Shown here: positions 16,620-26,486 of the stretch, piece after piece
Numbering within the stretch: position 1 is the stretch's first letter
Layout: every line of letters begins with the position of its first letter
DNA from: Snodgrassella alvi
GTDB lineage: Bacteria > Pseudomonadota > Gammaproteobacteria > Burkholderiales > Neisseriaceae
DNA: 64,000 bases
Direction of reading: 5' to 3'
Assembly (NCBI RefSeq): GCF_002777425.1
Contig: NZ_MDVC01000107.1
Span: 62,001-126,000 of the forward strand
Notes under the pieces: model-generated
Database searches by the model: none
Seen by the model: only the letters and a program-made list of their open reading frames with translations
Told to the model about the DNA's origin: nothing
Position numbers and translations under genes: made by a program

Positions 16620-18343
16620 GCGTATTCAACCCAATTGAGTAAACCATAAATCACTAAATTATCCACAATTTCAATGCGGTTGTCTAAGACAAATGTATTA
16701 GGTAGTGCCTGAGCTACTTTATTGGCTCCGCCGCCGGTAATAATGATGTCGACAGGCTTGCCGTCGCCGACTTTCTGTTGCAGTCGTGCATGCATCAGGA
16801 TGATGGCACCACAGACTGCATCCATGATGCCACTGGCCATAGCATTCGGGGTGGTGGTGGCAAACGCATAGGGTTTGCCCAGCTGGCGGTTGAGGTTGGC
16901 TGTGCGTTTGGATAATGCTTCTTTCATTAAATGAAATCCTGGCAAGATGCTGCCACCCAGATAATGATTGTTATCGGTAAGTGCATCCACGGTGACGGCT
17001 GTACCACAGCTGACCACAACGCAGGCCTGACGGCTGTAGCGCCGGCTGCCAATGACGTTAAACCAGCGGTCGGCGCCATGTTCAGCCGGCTTGCGATAAT
17101 GATTGTAGATGCCAAGCGCTTCTGGCATGGAAGGCAACCACATTACCGGGCTGGGCAGAATGCTGGCGATTTGCTGCTGGCGTGTTTTGCCACAAACAGC
17201 GCAGCCGATAATGCGCTGTACACCGGTACCATGTTGTGCCCAGTCCTGTATTAATGGTTGCAGGTCGTAATAGGCTGCTTTGCCATAGCTGAGTATACAG
17301 CCGTTTTCTACCCAGGCCCATTTGAGTTTGCTGTTGCCGGCGTCCAGCAGCAGGTAACGTTTTCTGCTGGCCTCTTCAGACTGGCTTTGTGCCGCACCGG
17401 GGCGCAGGCTGATTTCGCCGGTGACAAAGCTGCGTTCACCGCTGGCGGTTTGCAGCAGCAGGGCACCGGAAGCGGCAATACCGCTGACTGTGCCTTCGGC
17501 AATGCTGCTGCCATTAGCTAACAGGTGTACCAGTTGTCCCTGATCGCGGTGCAGCTGGTTGTAATTGGCCAGAAAGGGGCTGAGTCCATCCTGATTGAAA
17601 CGTGGCAGGTATTGTGCCAGTCGGGACAGAATGCCCTGAAAAATCTGTGTTACCTGCGCCTGTGGCAGCAGCGACAGGATAGCGGAGGCTGTGCCCACCT
17701 GCTCGGGGATGCTGAAGTTTAAGCCGATGCCGATGATGGCGGTGGTTTGTTTCTGTTGTGGTACGGTTTCAATCAGAATGCCGCCAAGTTTGCTGTTATC
17801 CAGCATCAGGTCATTCGGCCATTTGATTTGTGCTGTTATGCCGAGTTCGCGCAGGGTTTGGGCTACGGCCAGTGCCACGACCAGTGCCAGACCGCCCAGT
17901 TGAGCCTGTGAGCGCTGAAATGACCAGCTCAGGCTAAACATCAGGCATTCGCCAATGCGGTTTTGCCATGTTTTGCCTTGTCGGCCGCGGCCGGCAGTCT
18001 GTTCATAGGCCAAACAGATTTGTGGTGGGGCATCAGTAGGTGCGCGGCGCACTTGTTCCAGCAGGATGGTGTTGGTGGAAGTGGTTTGTACCAGCAGACG
18101 GGGATTAAACCCATACTGGCGGGCACAATTGTTGAAGATGTGTTCTGGTATCAGTGCCAGGGTTTTGGTGAGCTGCCAGACGTCATTGTGCTGGCGCAAT
18201 AGATTCTGGATGTGGGCAGGCATATCCTGCCAGGCTGCATTGAGCTGGGGAATTTTTTTATTCAGGGTATTTGCCAGTGTCTGGACATTATGTGCCAGAC
18301 CGTCGGCAAGTAGAGCCAGTAAAGGCCAAAACGGGGTGTTCAT
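16616..18343 (-). CDS. birA-coaX: Bifunctional biotin--protein ligase / type III pantothenate kinase
   Basis: A 575-residue fusion. The N-terminus keeps a degenerate winged-helix-like segment (LLALLADGLAH). The biotin ligase domain follows, with TSTNTILLEQ, QTAGRGRQGKTW and KWPNDLMLDNSKLGGIL (residues about 85-220), which attaches biotin to acetyl-CoA carboxylase. From about 325 comes CoaX, the first enzyme of CoA synthesis: LLLDAGNSKLKWAW (phosphate loop), EHGADRWFNVIG (pantothenate side), and CVVVSCGTAVTVDAL, followed by YLGGSILPGFHLM. This fusion is known in Neisseria, so it supports the family assignment. It is 161 bases after mrp and overlaps the SPOR gene. Confidence 0.93.
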   Translation of the reverse strand: MNTPFWPLLALLADGLAHNVQTLANTLNKKIPQLNAAWQDMPAHIQNLLRQHNDVWQLTKTLALIPEHIFNNCARQYGFNPRLLVQTTSTNTILLEQVRRAPTDAPPQICLAYEQTAGRGRQGKTWQNRIGECLMFSLSWSFQRSQAQLGGLALVVALAVAQTLRELGITAQIKWPNDLMLDNSKLGGILIETVPQQKQTTAIIGIGLNFSIPEQVGTASAILSLLPQAQVTQIFQGILSRLAQYLPRFNQDGLSPFLANYNQLHRDQGQLVHLLANGSSIAEGTVSGIAASGALLLQTASGERSFVTGEISLRPGAAQSQSEEASRKRYLLLDAGNSKLKWAWVENGCILSYGKAAYYDLQPLIQDWAQHGTGVQRIIGCAVCGKTRQQQIASILPSPVMWLPSMPEALGIYNHYRKPAEHGADRWFNVIGSRRYSRQACVVVSCGTAVTVDALTDNNHYLGGSILPGFHLMKEALSKRTANLNRQLGKPYAFATTTPNAMASGIMDAVCGAIILMHARLQQKVGDGKPVDIIITGGGANKVAQALPNTFVLDNRIEIVDNLVIYGLLNWVEYA

Positions 18344-18433
18344 AAAATGGCATCACCATAGTTATTATCGATAACAATGGGTTAATTCGATGTTGCTGCT
18401 TCTGCTATATGACCGGATACGGGTAGGCTGTGT

Positions 18434-18459
18434 CAACGGTTGTGCGGTCACAACCGTTG
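18434..18459. terminator. Perfect hairpin between mrp and birA-coaX
   Basis: Eleven-base perfect stem (18434-18444 CAACGGTTGTG with 18449-18459) and a CGGT loop, 45 bases after the mrp stop. No T-run follows on either strand, so it may be a weak terminator or mRNA-stabilising structure. Confidence 0.45.
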
Positions 18460-18504
18460 TGAATGTTATCGCATGGTTGGGGAATTGTCTCTGTTTGTTC
18501 GGGC

Positions 18505-19584
18505 TTACTCAACCACAATTTTGGGGAAACGCTGGCTATAGTCTTTGCCCTGATCCGCCAATGCCTGTACCAGCTTCCATGCTGCTTGTTCATACAGGCT
18601 GGCGATTTGGGGCTGCTGTTGTGCCAGTATACAGGCGCTACCATTATCCATGGCTTCACGTACTGCCAGTGTTAACGGTAGCTGCCCCAGCAGGGGAACG
18701 CCGAGTCTGTCCGCCAGTTCTTTACCGCCATTGTGCCCGAAAATGGATTCGGCATGGCCGCATTGAGAACAGATATGCATGGACATGTTTTCGAGCACGC
18801 CGAAAATGGGAATATTCACTTTCTGGAACATATTCACAGCTTTGCGGGCATCAATCAGGGCTACATCTTGCGGTGTGGTGACTACTACTGCACCGGTAAC
18901 CGGAATTTTCTGTGCCAGTGTGAGCTGGATATCGCCGGTACCGGGGGGTAAGTCGATAATCAGGTAATCCACATCGTCCCACTGGCTTTGAAACAATAGC
19001 TGCTGTAAAGCCTGACTTACCATCGGGCCGCGCCAGATAACTGCCTGATCGGTATCAACCAGAAAGCCCACTGACATCACCTGAATTTCACCGGCGGCCA
19101 TTACGGGAATCATTTTGCCGTCATGCTGGCGTGGTTCCTGTGCGGCTACGCCAAGCATGGTAGGCTGGCTGGGGCCGTAAATATCAGCATCAAGTACGCC
19201 TACGCGTGCGCCCATACGGCTTAAAGCAACGGCCAGATTGGCGCTGGTGGTGGATTTGCCCACACCGCCTTTGCCTGAAGCTACGGCGATGATGTTTTTA
19301 ACGCCGGCGATAGTTTGTACGCCAGGCTGTACTTTGTGTTTGCCTATGGCCAGCTGTACTTGTACAAATAGGGGTGTATCGCCAAATTTGGCAGTGATGG
19401 CCTGATCAATAAGCTGTTGCAGTTCATCAATGAGGTGTGCAACAGGGTAAGGAAAGGTAAGGTCAAGATGAATGCCATCGTTGGCGATGGTAACGTTACT
19501 CACGGCTTTTTCACTACCCAGAGTACGGCTACTGGCTGGAATGGTGATGCTGTTGAGTAAGGTGGTAATGGATTGTGTGTTCAT
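18505..19584 (-). CDS. mrp: Mrp/ApbC-type iron-sulfur cluster carrier ATPase
   Basis: A P-loop ATPase that carries and delivers [4Fe-4S] clusters in the cytosol. The 359-residue protein has a small N-terminal MIP18/DUF59-like domain (about 1-90). The deviant Walker A of the MRP/MinD class, SGKGGVGKST, is at residues 103-112. LDADIYGPSQPTMLG and DLPPGTGDIQLTL come next. The cluster-holding CSQCGH pair is near residue 273. All the expected parts are present and the length is typical. It is the first gene of a minus-strand run leading to birA-coaX. Confidence 0.93.
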   Translation of the reverse strand: MNTQSITTLLNSITIPASSRTLGSEKAVSNVTIANDGIHLDLTFPYPVAHLIDELQQLIDQAITAKFGDTPLFVQVQLAIGKHKVQPGVQTIAGVKNIIAVASGKGGVGKSTTSANLAVALSRMGARVGVLDADIYGPSQPTMLGVAAQEPRQHDGKMIPVMAAGEIQVMSVGFLVDTDQAVIWRGPMVSQALQQLLFQSQWDDVDYLIIDLPPGTGDIQLTLAQKIPVTGAVVVTTPQDVALIDARKAVNMFQKVNIPIFGVLENMSMHICSQCGHAESIFGHNGGKELADRLGVPLLGQLPLTLAVREAMDNGSACILAQQQPQIASLYEQAAWKLVQALADQGKDYSQRFPKIVVE

Positions 19585-19672
19585 GTAAGTTTAATCCGCA
19601 GCTGTATTTCTGGCGCATATTTTATCCTATATTGGCTTGCGGCCAGCATTTGCTTGAGGCAGTGCCGGGTAA

Positions 19673-20197
19673 TCAGTATGGTGGCTGGGTACCGGCAGGC
19701 TGGATGAAATTGTCGGAATCATCTATGTTTTTGTGCTGCCGGTGCCGAATCCAGAGTAAACGCAGGCACAGGCAGGCCGGATACAGTAACAGTATCGAAA
19801 CGATGAGATAACGCAGATTGTGCCATTCGACTACCATCTGGCCATGAGCCAGTGCCCATAATGCCCATAGCCATTGCCACCAGGCGGGCAGACTGAAAGC
19901 CAGCACAATCAGCAGGGCGGAGATTCTTACTGGTGTCATTGGCCACGACTGATGCTGCTGCACGGCACGATTCAGTTGTAGCAGGATAGAGAAGGCAAAG
20001 CTAAGGGTAAGCACCATGCCGCCATTAGCGATTACCTGTAACCAGCTGAAAGCAATGTCTGGTGATACCGGTAAATTGTTTTGCGACGCTGGCGTTTGTT
20101 CTAGTGAGATGCTGGCAACAATATTCAGGATGAAACTGTAAATCAGATCCAGCCATAATAGTAATAGCGGCCAGGTGCGTTTCAGTCGTTGAAACAT
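19673..20197 (-). CDS. Small multi-pass membrane protein of unknown function
   Basis: The 174-residue protein has four likely membrane segments (starting near residues 11, 58, 90 and 128), then a short hydrophilic tail with Asn, Gln and Asp. Basic residues after the first Met and between helices are consistent with an inner-membrane protein. I do not recognise the family. It is about 90 bases upstream of mrp on the same strand and may be cotranscribed. Its frame is fully open with ordinary codon use, and the long open frame with regular membrane segments supports it as a gene. Confidence 0.65.
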   Translation of the reverse strand: MFQRLKRTWPLLLLWLDLIYSFILNIVASISLEQTPASQNNLPVSPDIAFSWLQVIANGGMVLTLSFAFSILLQLNRAVQQHQSWPMTPVRISALLIVLAFSLPAWWQWLWALWALAHGQMVVEWHNLRYLIVSILLLYPACLCLRLLWIRHRQHKNIDDSDNFIQPAGTQPPY

Positions 20198-20985
20198 TGT
20201 TGTGTAACCATGTAAACCGATAATAATGTGACAGTGTAACCATTGGTGCTGGCTACTGTAAATGGCTGTCAGGCGGATGATTATGGTAAAAATGGCCGAT
20301 ATTGCGGTTAGGCTGTTGTGCTTGCGGTCTGCAACTGGGAAATATGCATGTATGCATGCCGGAATAGTTTATTGTATTTGTTGTTATAAAATGCCAAAGT
20401 GGCTGTATAAAAAATAATTAATGATTGCAAAGTCGGGCAAATACAGGGTTGGTGCGGTGATGAGGTTTTGATGGATGGCTGTACTTAGCTTTTGTGCCAT
20501 TATTTTCTGGCTGTATTTATGTTTTGGGTATTTATGCCCTGTCTGTTGATTGGCAGTTGCTGCTGGCACAGAATATTTGGGCTGTAATTTGTGTTGGGCA
20601 GATATGTTTCATGTTCGGGCTGGAAAAACCAATTTATTGTTATTTGATTTTATATGTGTTTGAGTTGCAGGGCATTATGCTAGTTTTAATCTTTTGAGTA
20701 TAATTTGATTCTTGTGTATATTGTTGAAAATTATTGATTTTTATTTATGCTGGTGCGGTTGTTAAGCTGAATTTTTATGCTTTTTGGGTGAAAAATAATT
20801 GTATTTAGATATGGTGAATTTAATTTAATTGAAAAATTGTAAGGATGCTAAACGGCAATTTTGGGATTTTTGGGTTAGAATAAACACTCAAATTTAGCTG
20901 ATTTTCAGTTTTTCTGAATATTTTTATTTGTTTTCAGACCTTTAATTAAGGTCTTTTTTGTTTTCTGCCTTTGAGAAAAAACACA
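20198..20985. other. AT-rich intergenic region and fadL leader
   Basis: About 790 bases upstream of the FadL-like gene. A GTG-started frame of 67 codons at 20494-20697 encodes a hydrophobic peptide but has no convincing ribosome site, so it is not annotated as a gene. The last 50 bases hold a terminator-like hairpin described separately. The region probably contains divergent promoters for the gene on each side. Confidence 0.5.
20936..20958 (+). terminator. Intrinsic-terminator-like hairpin 28 bases upstream of the FadL-like gene
   Basis: Stem AGACCTT (20936-20942) pairs with AAGGTCT (20948-20954), followed by six T. It lies just before the fadL ribosome site, so it acts either as a terminator for an upstream transcript or as an attenuator in the leader. 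Confidence 0.55.
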
Positions 20986-22386
20986 ATGACAAGACATTTG
21001 CCAGCTGTGATGAAAATAAGCACTGTATTTATCAGTGCTGCAACGATTATTTCTCCTGTATATGCGTCTGGATATCATTTGGGTTTACAGTCTGTAACTG
21101 CGGTAGCAGCCGGTAATGCTGCGGCTGCTGAGGCTGCGGATGCGGCAACTATTGTGAATAACCCGGCCGGACTGATGAATCTGGATGGTACACAGATCGA
21201 TACTAATTTATTTGTAATTAAGCCCGATATTACATACCGTAATGCCCGCGGTACGTTTGCGGATGGCTCTGCTGTGCAGGGGCCTGAGCAGGATAATATT
21301 GCCAATACTGCTCAATTGGTACCGCAACTGTATTTTTCCCATCGCCTGAATGATAAATGGGGTATGGGACTGGGGGTATATATTCCGTATGCAGCCAGAA
21401 CTAATGACAGTTCTGATTCAGTGCTGCGCTATAACGTGAATAAAACTAATGTGAAAGCGCTGGATATTAATCCGGCTATCGCTTATAAAATCAATGACAG
21501 ACACTCGATTGGTGTCGGGCTGATTGCGCAGTACCTGCATGCGGAAGTACAGAAATATGCTGATTTTGCGCCGGTGGGCAGTGCACAGTCTGGCATTCCG
21601 CAGGCTGTATTACATCAGAAAGCACCGGGAGCATTTGATGCGCGTGCCACGGTGAAAGGCAATGACTGGGGCTATGGCTTCAATGCTGGCTGGCTGTGGG
21701 ATATTAATGATGATGTGCGGGTAGGTGTTAGCTATCGCTCGAAAATTAACCAGCATTTGCACGGTACCGCACGTTGGAAGCCAATGGGCAGCTATGCGCA
21801 AAGCTATGCACCGTTGTTTGAGCAGTTTGGCTTTAAGGCTCTGGAAGGTGCGCAGGTACAAATTACCACGCCGGAAGTGATGTCGCTACATGGTATGTGG
21901 AAAGTGAATCCGCAGTGGAATGTGTTTGGTAATGTGAGCTGGACGCGTTCTTCGCGTCTGCATCAGCTGGATATTAATTTTGAGCACGACAAAGCGATTG
22001 ATCCGGTACATGGGGCTACTTCTAATACTACGCATATTGTCACTAATTGGCGTGATACTTATGCAGTGGGTGTAGGAGCCTCCTACCAGCAGAATCCGCG
22101 CCTACAGTGGCGTTTCGGGGTGAATTATGACCAGTCGCCGGTACGCAGCTCGTCTACGCGACTGTCTACAATTCCTGATGGTAACCGCTGGCTGTTTGGC
22201 ACTGGTGTCAAATATGATGTGAATAAAAATGATACTGTAGCCGTATCGTATGCCTATTTGCATATTCAGCAGACGCATATGAACCAGCAGGATCAGGGTG
22301 TGCATGTTTCCAGCAATGTACGAGGTGAGGCGGATTACCGTTCACATGCACATATTGCTGGTATTTCGTATACGCATCGTTTCTGA
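20986..22386 (+). CDS. FadL-family outer membrane porin
   Basis: The FadL/TodX/OmpP1 family moves long-chain fatty acids or other hydrophobic compounds across the outer membrane. The 466-residue protein has a signal peptide ending near VYA-SG (about residue 28). The plug region follows with the conserved NNPAGLMNLDG segment, a family hallmark. The rest is alternating strands with aromatic girdles (SYRSKINQHLHG, RWRFG) and a C-terminal strand ending YTHRF, with Phe at the end as in beta-barrels. The start at the ATG 20986 is preferred to the in-frame TTG at 20971 because it fits the signal peptide. Function in fatty acid uptake is inferred from the family. Confidence 0.88.
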   Translation: MTRHLPAVMKISTVFISAATIISPVYASGYHLGLQSVTAVAAGNAAAAEAADAATIVNNPAGLMNLDGTQIDTNLFVIKPDITYRNARGTFADGSAVQGPEQDNIANTAQLVPQLYFSHRLNDKWGMGLGVYIPYAARTNDSSDSVLRYNVNKTNVKALDINPAIAYKINDRHSIGVGLIAQYLHAEVQKYADFAPVGSAQSGIPQAVLHQKAPGAFDARATVKGNDWGYGFNAGWLWDINDDVRVGVSYRSKINQHLHGTARWKPMGSYAQSYAPLFEQFGFKALEGAQVQITTPEVMSLHGMWKVNPQWNVFGNVSWTRSSRLHQLDINFEHDKAIDPVHGATSNTTHIVTNWRDTYAVGVGASYQQNPRLQWRFGVNYDQSPVRSSSTRLSTIPDGNRWLFGTGVKYDVNKNDTVAVSYAYLHIQQTHMNQQDQGVHVSSNVRGEADYRSHAHIAGISYTHRF

Positions 22387-22623
22387 GGTTTGTCCGGGCG
22401 GGCTGCTTATGCTGGATATGGATAATTATGTTTAGTATTCAGCCTGCTCTGGTTATTTTTTGTCATAATTTGTATAAAAATATACAAGCCATTGAGATTA
22501 ATAAATTTTAACTACAATATTGACATAAATTACAGGGGATTTTCTTTGCGCGTATCATAATCTGTCGTATGATGGTTTTGCTGTTCCATCTGGATAAAGC
22601 ATTGTTAAACATGGAGATGTATT

Positions 22624-23517
22624 ATGAATCATCAAGAAGGTTTACAAGATCCAAGAACCAAGTACTACCATCAGGATTTTTCTAAACAGTATCAGCCTGC
22701 CCCGGGCCTGCAAAGCAGGATGGATCCGGTACCGGATTGTGGCGAAAAAAGCTATGAAGGTCATGGCCGTTTGAGCGGACGCAAGATTCTGGTCACCGGT
22801 GCCGATTCGGGTATTGGGCGCGCTACAGCGATTGCCTACGCCCGTGAAGGTGCTGATCTGGCAATTAATTATTTGCCGGCTGAAGAGGAAGACGCTAAAC
22901 AGGTTGCAGCACTAATACAGGAAGCTGGCCGTAAAGTGGTGTGTATTCCCGGTGATTTGAGTGATGAGCATTTCTGCAAACAGCTAGTTGAAAAAGCGCA
23001 TACCGAGCTGGGTGGACTGGATGGTTTGACTTTGGTTGCCGGCAAACAGACCGCAGTAGAGCGTTTCTGTGATATCAGTACGGAACAGTTGAAAAAAACA
23101 TTTGAGATTAATGTATTTTCCTTGTTTTGGGTAATTCAGGCTGCTATGCCTCATTTACCTGCTGGCTCTACCATTGTTACCACCAGTTCTGTACAAGCCT
23201 TTGAGCCTAGTCCTAATCTGGTGGATTATGCTGCAACTAAAGCTGCGATTGTGGCCTTTACTCAGGCCTTGGCCAAACAGGTGGCCGAAAAAGGTATCCG
23301 GGTAAATTCTGTGGCACCAGGCCCCATCTGGACTGCACTGGAAATTACCGGCGGCCAGCCTCCTGAAGCCATTCCGAAATTTGGCCAGAGTGAATCTGTA
23401 CTTGGCCGTGCCGGTCAGCCTGCTGAACTTGCACCTACCTATGTTTTCCTGATGTCTGATGAATCCAGCTATGTGACAGCTCAGGTATACGGGGTTACTG
23501 GCGGTATTGTGTTGTAA
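22624..23517 (+). CDS. SDR-family oxidoreductase, YghA-like
   Basis: The 297-residue NAD(P)-dependent short-chain dehydrogenase has a roughly 45-residue N-terminal extension ([11 protein letters not shown], then LSGRK) as in YghA/YhdF-type general stress proteins. The cofactor loop is [10 protein letters not shown] at about residues 58-67. The catalytic Ser lies in TSSVQ and the catalytic pair is Tyr-Ala-Ala-Thr-Lys near residue 200. The substrate is unknown; relatives are linked to stress or aldehyde metabolism. It has GGAG upstream of the ATG and a terminator after the stop, so it is likely monocistronic. Confidence 0.9.
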   Translation: MNHQEGLQDPRTKYYHQDFSKQYQPAPGLQSRMDPVPDCGEKSYEGHGRLSGRKILVTGADSGIGRATAIAYAREGADLAINYLPAEEEDAKQVAALIQEAGRKVVCIPGDLSDEHFCKQLVEKAHTELGGLDGLTLVAGKQTAVERFCDISTEQLKKTFEINVFSLFWVIQAAMPHLPAGSTIVTTSSVQAFEPSPNLVDYAATKAAIVAFTQALAKQVAEKGIRVNSVAPGPIWTALEITGGQPPEAIPKFGQSESVLGRAGQPAELAPTYVFLMSDESSYVTAQVYGVTGGIVL

Positions 23518-24050
23518 GGCAATAATTCGTTTTTAATCTAAATCAATCCGTACTAAAACTTTCTTTCTATGCTGGCAGTATGTCAGTTGTAGATATGAGT
23601 TTCTAGTACGGATTTTTTATTGATTTCAACTGAGTAATGTGAGTAGTTTTTTTTATACATAAATTTTATATATATAATTATGTTTGAGATGTGTTGTATA
23701 AGTCAATTTTTGTTGTATGTTGTTAATAAACTACATATGTTATTGTGATTAAGGGTAAATTTTATACAATAAATTTGTTTATTTACTATATTTTTATTTA
23801 GTTTTGTCATAAATTTCTGATTAAAAAAAGTATCGGCTGATATAGAGTTTCTTATAAAAATTAAATATGCCAATAAGATTATTTACCCATATGAAATTAA
23901 AATTTACTGAATAGGATTTATTGAATAATCAGTTTCTTGATTAATATTTGTGCTGTATCAAAATTTGTGAATAAAATTTTATAGACGTTAAATAACATTG
24001 ATTTGTATCATTAATTTACATAATGAAGATTAATATTTGAGGTGAAGCGA
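23518..24050. other. AT-rich intergenic region before the KAS III gene
   Basis: About 530 bases. Apart from the SDR terminator nothing codes. Several TATAAT-like hexamers are scattered in AT-rich sequence, so no promoter can be assigned with confidence. Confidence 0.5.
23545..23618 (+). terminator. Long-stem terminator after the SDR gene
   Basis: AATCCGTACTA (23545-23555) pairs with TAGTACGGATT (23604-23614), and further AAACT/AGTTT pairing extends the stem. A run of T follows. The loop is about 40 bases, which is long for an intrinsic terminator. Confidence 0.65.
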
Positions 24051-25058
24051 ATGACTGTTCAAAATTCAATATGTGCAACTATACCGTTAAAAATTCTATC
24101 TACAGGTGCTGCCGTACCGGCAAGGTGTGTGACATCATCCGAGCTAGACAAACGTTTTAACAAACCTGATGGTTATGTGCAGCGACGTTCCGGTATAGAG
24201 CACCGTTTTCATATTACTGATGATGTCGGTCAGGCACAGTTAGCTGTCGAGGCATTGAATGATGCACTGCAACGCCAGCAGATTGCGCCGGAATCTATTG
24301 ATTTGCTGATTTCTGCTTCGGCAATTGGTATTCAGGTATTACCGTATACAGCCGCGCATATTCTAAAAGTTAGCAATTTACCGCAGAATATTGCCAGTTT
24401 CGATATCAATAATACTTGTGTTAGTTTTATGACTGCGCTGGAAACGGCAGCCTGTCTGCTTAATCAGGGTGTGTACCGGCGCATTGCTATTGTTTCTGCC
24501 GATCTGCCTTCGCGCGGTCTTAACTGGGATGATGAGGAGTCTGCACTGATTTTTGGTGATGGTGCAGCTTGTGCAATTGTGGAAAAAGGCGATGGCAGCA
24601 GTGGTATTGTGTCGTTTTTGCTGGAAACCTATCCTGAGGGGCTGGATTTATGTGAGGTGCGTTGTGGTGGCACGCGACGCAATCTGCGAGTAGGGATGGA
24701 TGACAGTGATTTTCTGTTTGATATGAAAGGCAAGCAATTATTCAGGCTAGCCTCCACACTGCTTGAAAGCTTTACCGAGCGTCTGTTGCAGCAGGCCGGT
24801 TTGAGTATGTCGCAACTGGATTGTGTGCTGATGCATCAGGCCAGTCATCTGGCGCTTAAACATATTTGCAAGCAGCTACGTATCAGGCCGGATCAGTATG
24901 TGGATATTTACCGCTATCGCGGTAATCAGGTGGCTGCCTCCATCCCCTCGGTAATGCATGAAGCATGGACGACAGGAAGAGTACATGCGGGCAAACCGTT
25001 AATGTTGTTGGGTACTGCTGCCGGCCTAACACTTGGGGGTATGGTGCTGTTGCCATGA
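24051..25058 (+). CDS. KAS III-type 3-oxoacyl-ACP synthase
   Basis: Condensing enzyme of the FabH/OleA-like thiolase fold. The 335-residue protein carries the catalytic Cys in DINNTCVSFMTALE, the catalytic His in LMHQASHLALKHI, and the Asn in RGNQVAASIPSV, so the Cys-His-Asn triad is complete. The start is the ATG at 24051, after a GAGGTGA ribosome site. It overlaps the next, broken gene by four bases (ATGA), and the remnants downstream are of an NAD-dependent epimerase and an MBL hydrolase, a combination that accompanies KAS III enzymes acting in secondary fatty-acyl synthesis. With its partners lost, the intact gene may now be functionless or recruited elsewhere. Confidence 0.88.
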   Translation: MTVQNSICATIPLKILSTGAAVPARCVTSSELDKRFNKPDGYVQRRSGIEHRFHITDDVGQAQLAVEALNDALQRQQIAPESIDLLISASAIGIQVLPYTAAHILKVSNLPQNIASFDINNTCVSFMTALETAACLLNQGVYRRIAIVSADLPSRGLNWDDEESALIFGDGAACAIVEKGDGSSGIVSFLLETYPEGLDLCEVRCGGTRRNLRVGMDDSDFLFDMKGKQLFRLASTLLESFTERLLQQAGLSMSQLDCVLMHQASHLALKHICKQLRIRPDQYVDIYRYRGNQVAASIPSVMHEAWTTGRVHAGKPLMLLGTAAGLTLGGMVLLP

Positions 25059-25380
25059 AAATACTAGTCACTGGTGCCACCAGTGGGCTAGAGCGCAATG
25101 CAGCGGAATCTCTATTGCAGCAGGGACATCAAGTACATGCCACCGGTCGCAATCAGGCGGCTGCGCAATGGCTGCACCAGTATCAAGCGTCATTTACTGC
25201 GCTTGATCTGGAGCAGGCCAGTGTCGAACAGTGTGTCAGTTAATGCAGTGCTGTGACGCCGTCTGGCATTGTGCAGCCAAGTCCTCAGCCTGGGGAAGCT
25301 GGGCAGAATTCTATCAGGCCAATGTATTGGCCACGCGCAAGTTGGCACAGGCTGCCGGAACAGGAGGAGTGGCGCGCTTT
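25055..25380 (+). pseudogene. NAD-dependent epimerase/dehydratase (3-beta-HSD/OleD-like), frameshifted and truncated
   Basis: The start ATG overlaps the KAS III stop (ATGA). The N-terminal Rossmann motif reads KILVTGATSGLERNAAE, then the frame stops at 25243. The family continues in another frame (from 25255) as DAVWHCAAKSSAWGSWAEF, then NVLATRKLAQAA and GVARF, where it is cut. The rest of the catalytic domain, including the Tyr-x3-Lys, is absent. This is a clear frameshift plus a deletion, not a start artefact. Confidence 0.8.
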
Positions 25381-25585
25381 TGTGGCCACAGATAATGGCT
25401 GGACGCTGCTGGCCAGTGATGCAGCCTGGTCGCACCTGAATTATCAGCAGATGCGGCTACCGTTGAAACTGGCTAATCTGATTATGGATAATCCGCGTGC
25501 CTATGTAACTACCCTGCAAGCCTTACAACAATTACATCAGGGTGGTGCAGCCACCATTCACTTGAGTCATGAAGGGCAGGTATGA
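25381..25585 (+). pseudogene. C-terminal remnant of an MBL-fold metallohydrolase
   Basis: Immediately after the broken epimerase, in another frame, the sequence reads GWTLLASDAAW, then MRLPLKLANLIMDN and AYVTTLQALQQLH, ending at 25585. This resembles the C-terminal third of an MBL-fold hydrolase of such KAS III clusters; the zinc-binding N-terminus is missing. The junction near 25380 looks like a deletion that fused two genes. Family assignment is from memory of motifs and is moderate. Confidence 0.55.
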
Positions 25586-25662
25586 GTGCATTAATAACTT
25601 TGTGGTATTACTGGCGCCCCCGCGTATTTTGTCAGCCAGCAGCAGTACGCATACGCGACTAA
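25582..25662 (+). pseudogene. Possible remnant of the next operon gene (F390 synthetase-like), 26 codons
   Basis: An ATG overlaps the stop of the MBL remnant in the ATGA style. The 26 codons read LITLWYYWRPRVF and stop at 25662. In intact clusters of this type a F390 synthetase-related gene follows here, and the start would fit. The remnant is too short to prove this. Confidence 0.3.
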
Positions 25663-26486
25663 ATCTGCTCCCCTAAGCTGGGTAAGCTGAAGCATATCGT
25701 TGCAGAATATATTTTATTGGCCTATTTGCAGGCACCAGTTGTAGCTATCTGTACCACTGGTGTCCATTACATTTATACCAACAATAAATACGACAAAAAA
25801 TATGTGGATTGGCGGATATGGCATGAACAGGCAATAAATGCGAATGGTTATATTTTCTCTGGCATAACTTCATTATGGCTATGTAATAATTTGGTTGTAC
25901 AAGTGTCTGTATATTAGTTAAATAAAGTTAATTTATATAAATATTTTCTAATTTAACTGGCTCAGGCAGGCCTGCTGATAGATTTTAATAAATGATGAGA
26001 ACCATTATTATTCTAATGCTATGTTTATATTGAATATTTAAGTTAATTTTTGAATTTTCAGATGAATAATTATGAAAATTAGTTTTATTTAGATTAAAAA
26101 TAGTGATGAAATTTAATGTTATGATAAGTTCAAATGGTTGTATCGATTATTGTATTGAAAATATTGCGTAATTAATACACCTGTTTAGCGGGGGATGGGA
26201 TGGCAGATTAATTTAAGCCTGCAATTCACGGCTGCACAAAATACTGCGGTAGACTATTTATCCCCATTGGATACAGTACGGTGATGCAAATGCATGCTTA
26301 ATCTACTGATAGGTTTAGTATACGCAGCACAGGTACGAAAACAACAGCATAAATTAATGCTATTTAAATGGTTTATCTGGTGATGACGGTTTCAGGGTCA
26401 GGCTGGATTGTTGATGACTGTTTAATAATTAATCAAAGCTGTCTGGCTATGCCAACAGAACAGCTTTGAGCAAAAAGGAAGCAAAT
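25663..26486. other. Intergenic region after the decayed operon, before bfrA
   Basis: About 820 bases. A TTG-started frame at 25717-25917 encodes 66 residues with no recognisable motif and no good ribosome site, and may be part of the eroded operon. Otherwise AT-rich, with no terminator or promoter that I can place reliably. Confidence 0.5.

Noticed and set aside
10303..17521. Long plus-strand frames opposite the polysaccharide, SPOR and birA-coaX genes
   Set aside because: GC-rich DNA gives long antisense frames; all are shadows of genes with clear domains.
20494..20697. GTG-started hydrophobic 67-codon frame
   Set aside because: No ribosome site and no recognisable family; a hydrophobic frame is common in AT-rich DNA.
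25717..25917. 66-codon frame after the decayed operon
   Set aside because: TTG start without ribosome site, no motif; more likely debris of the eroded operon.
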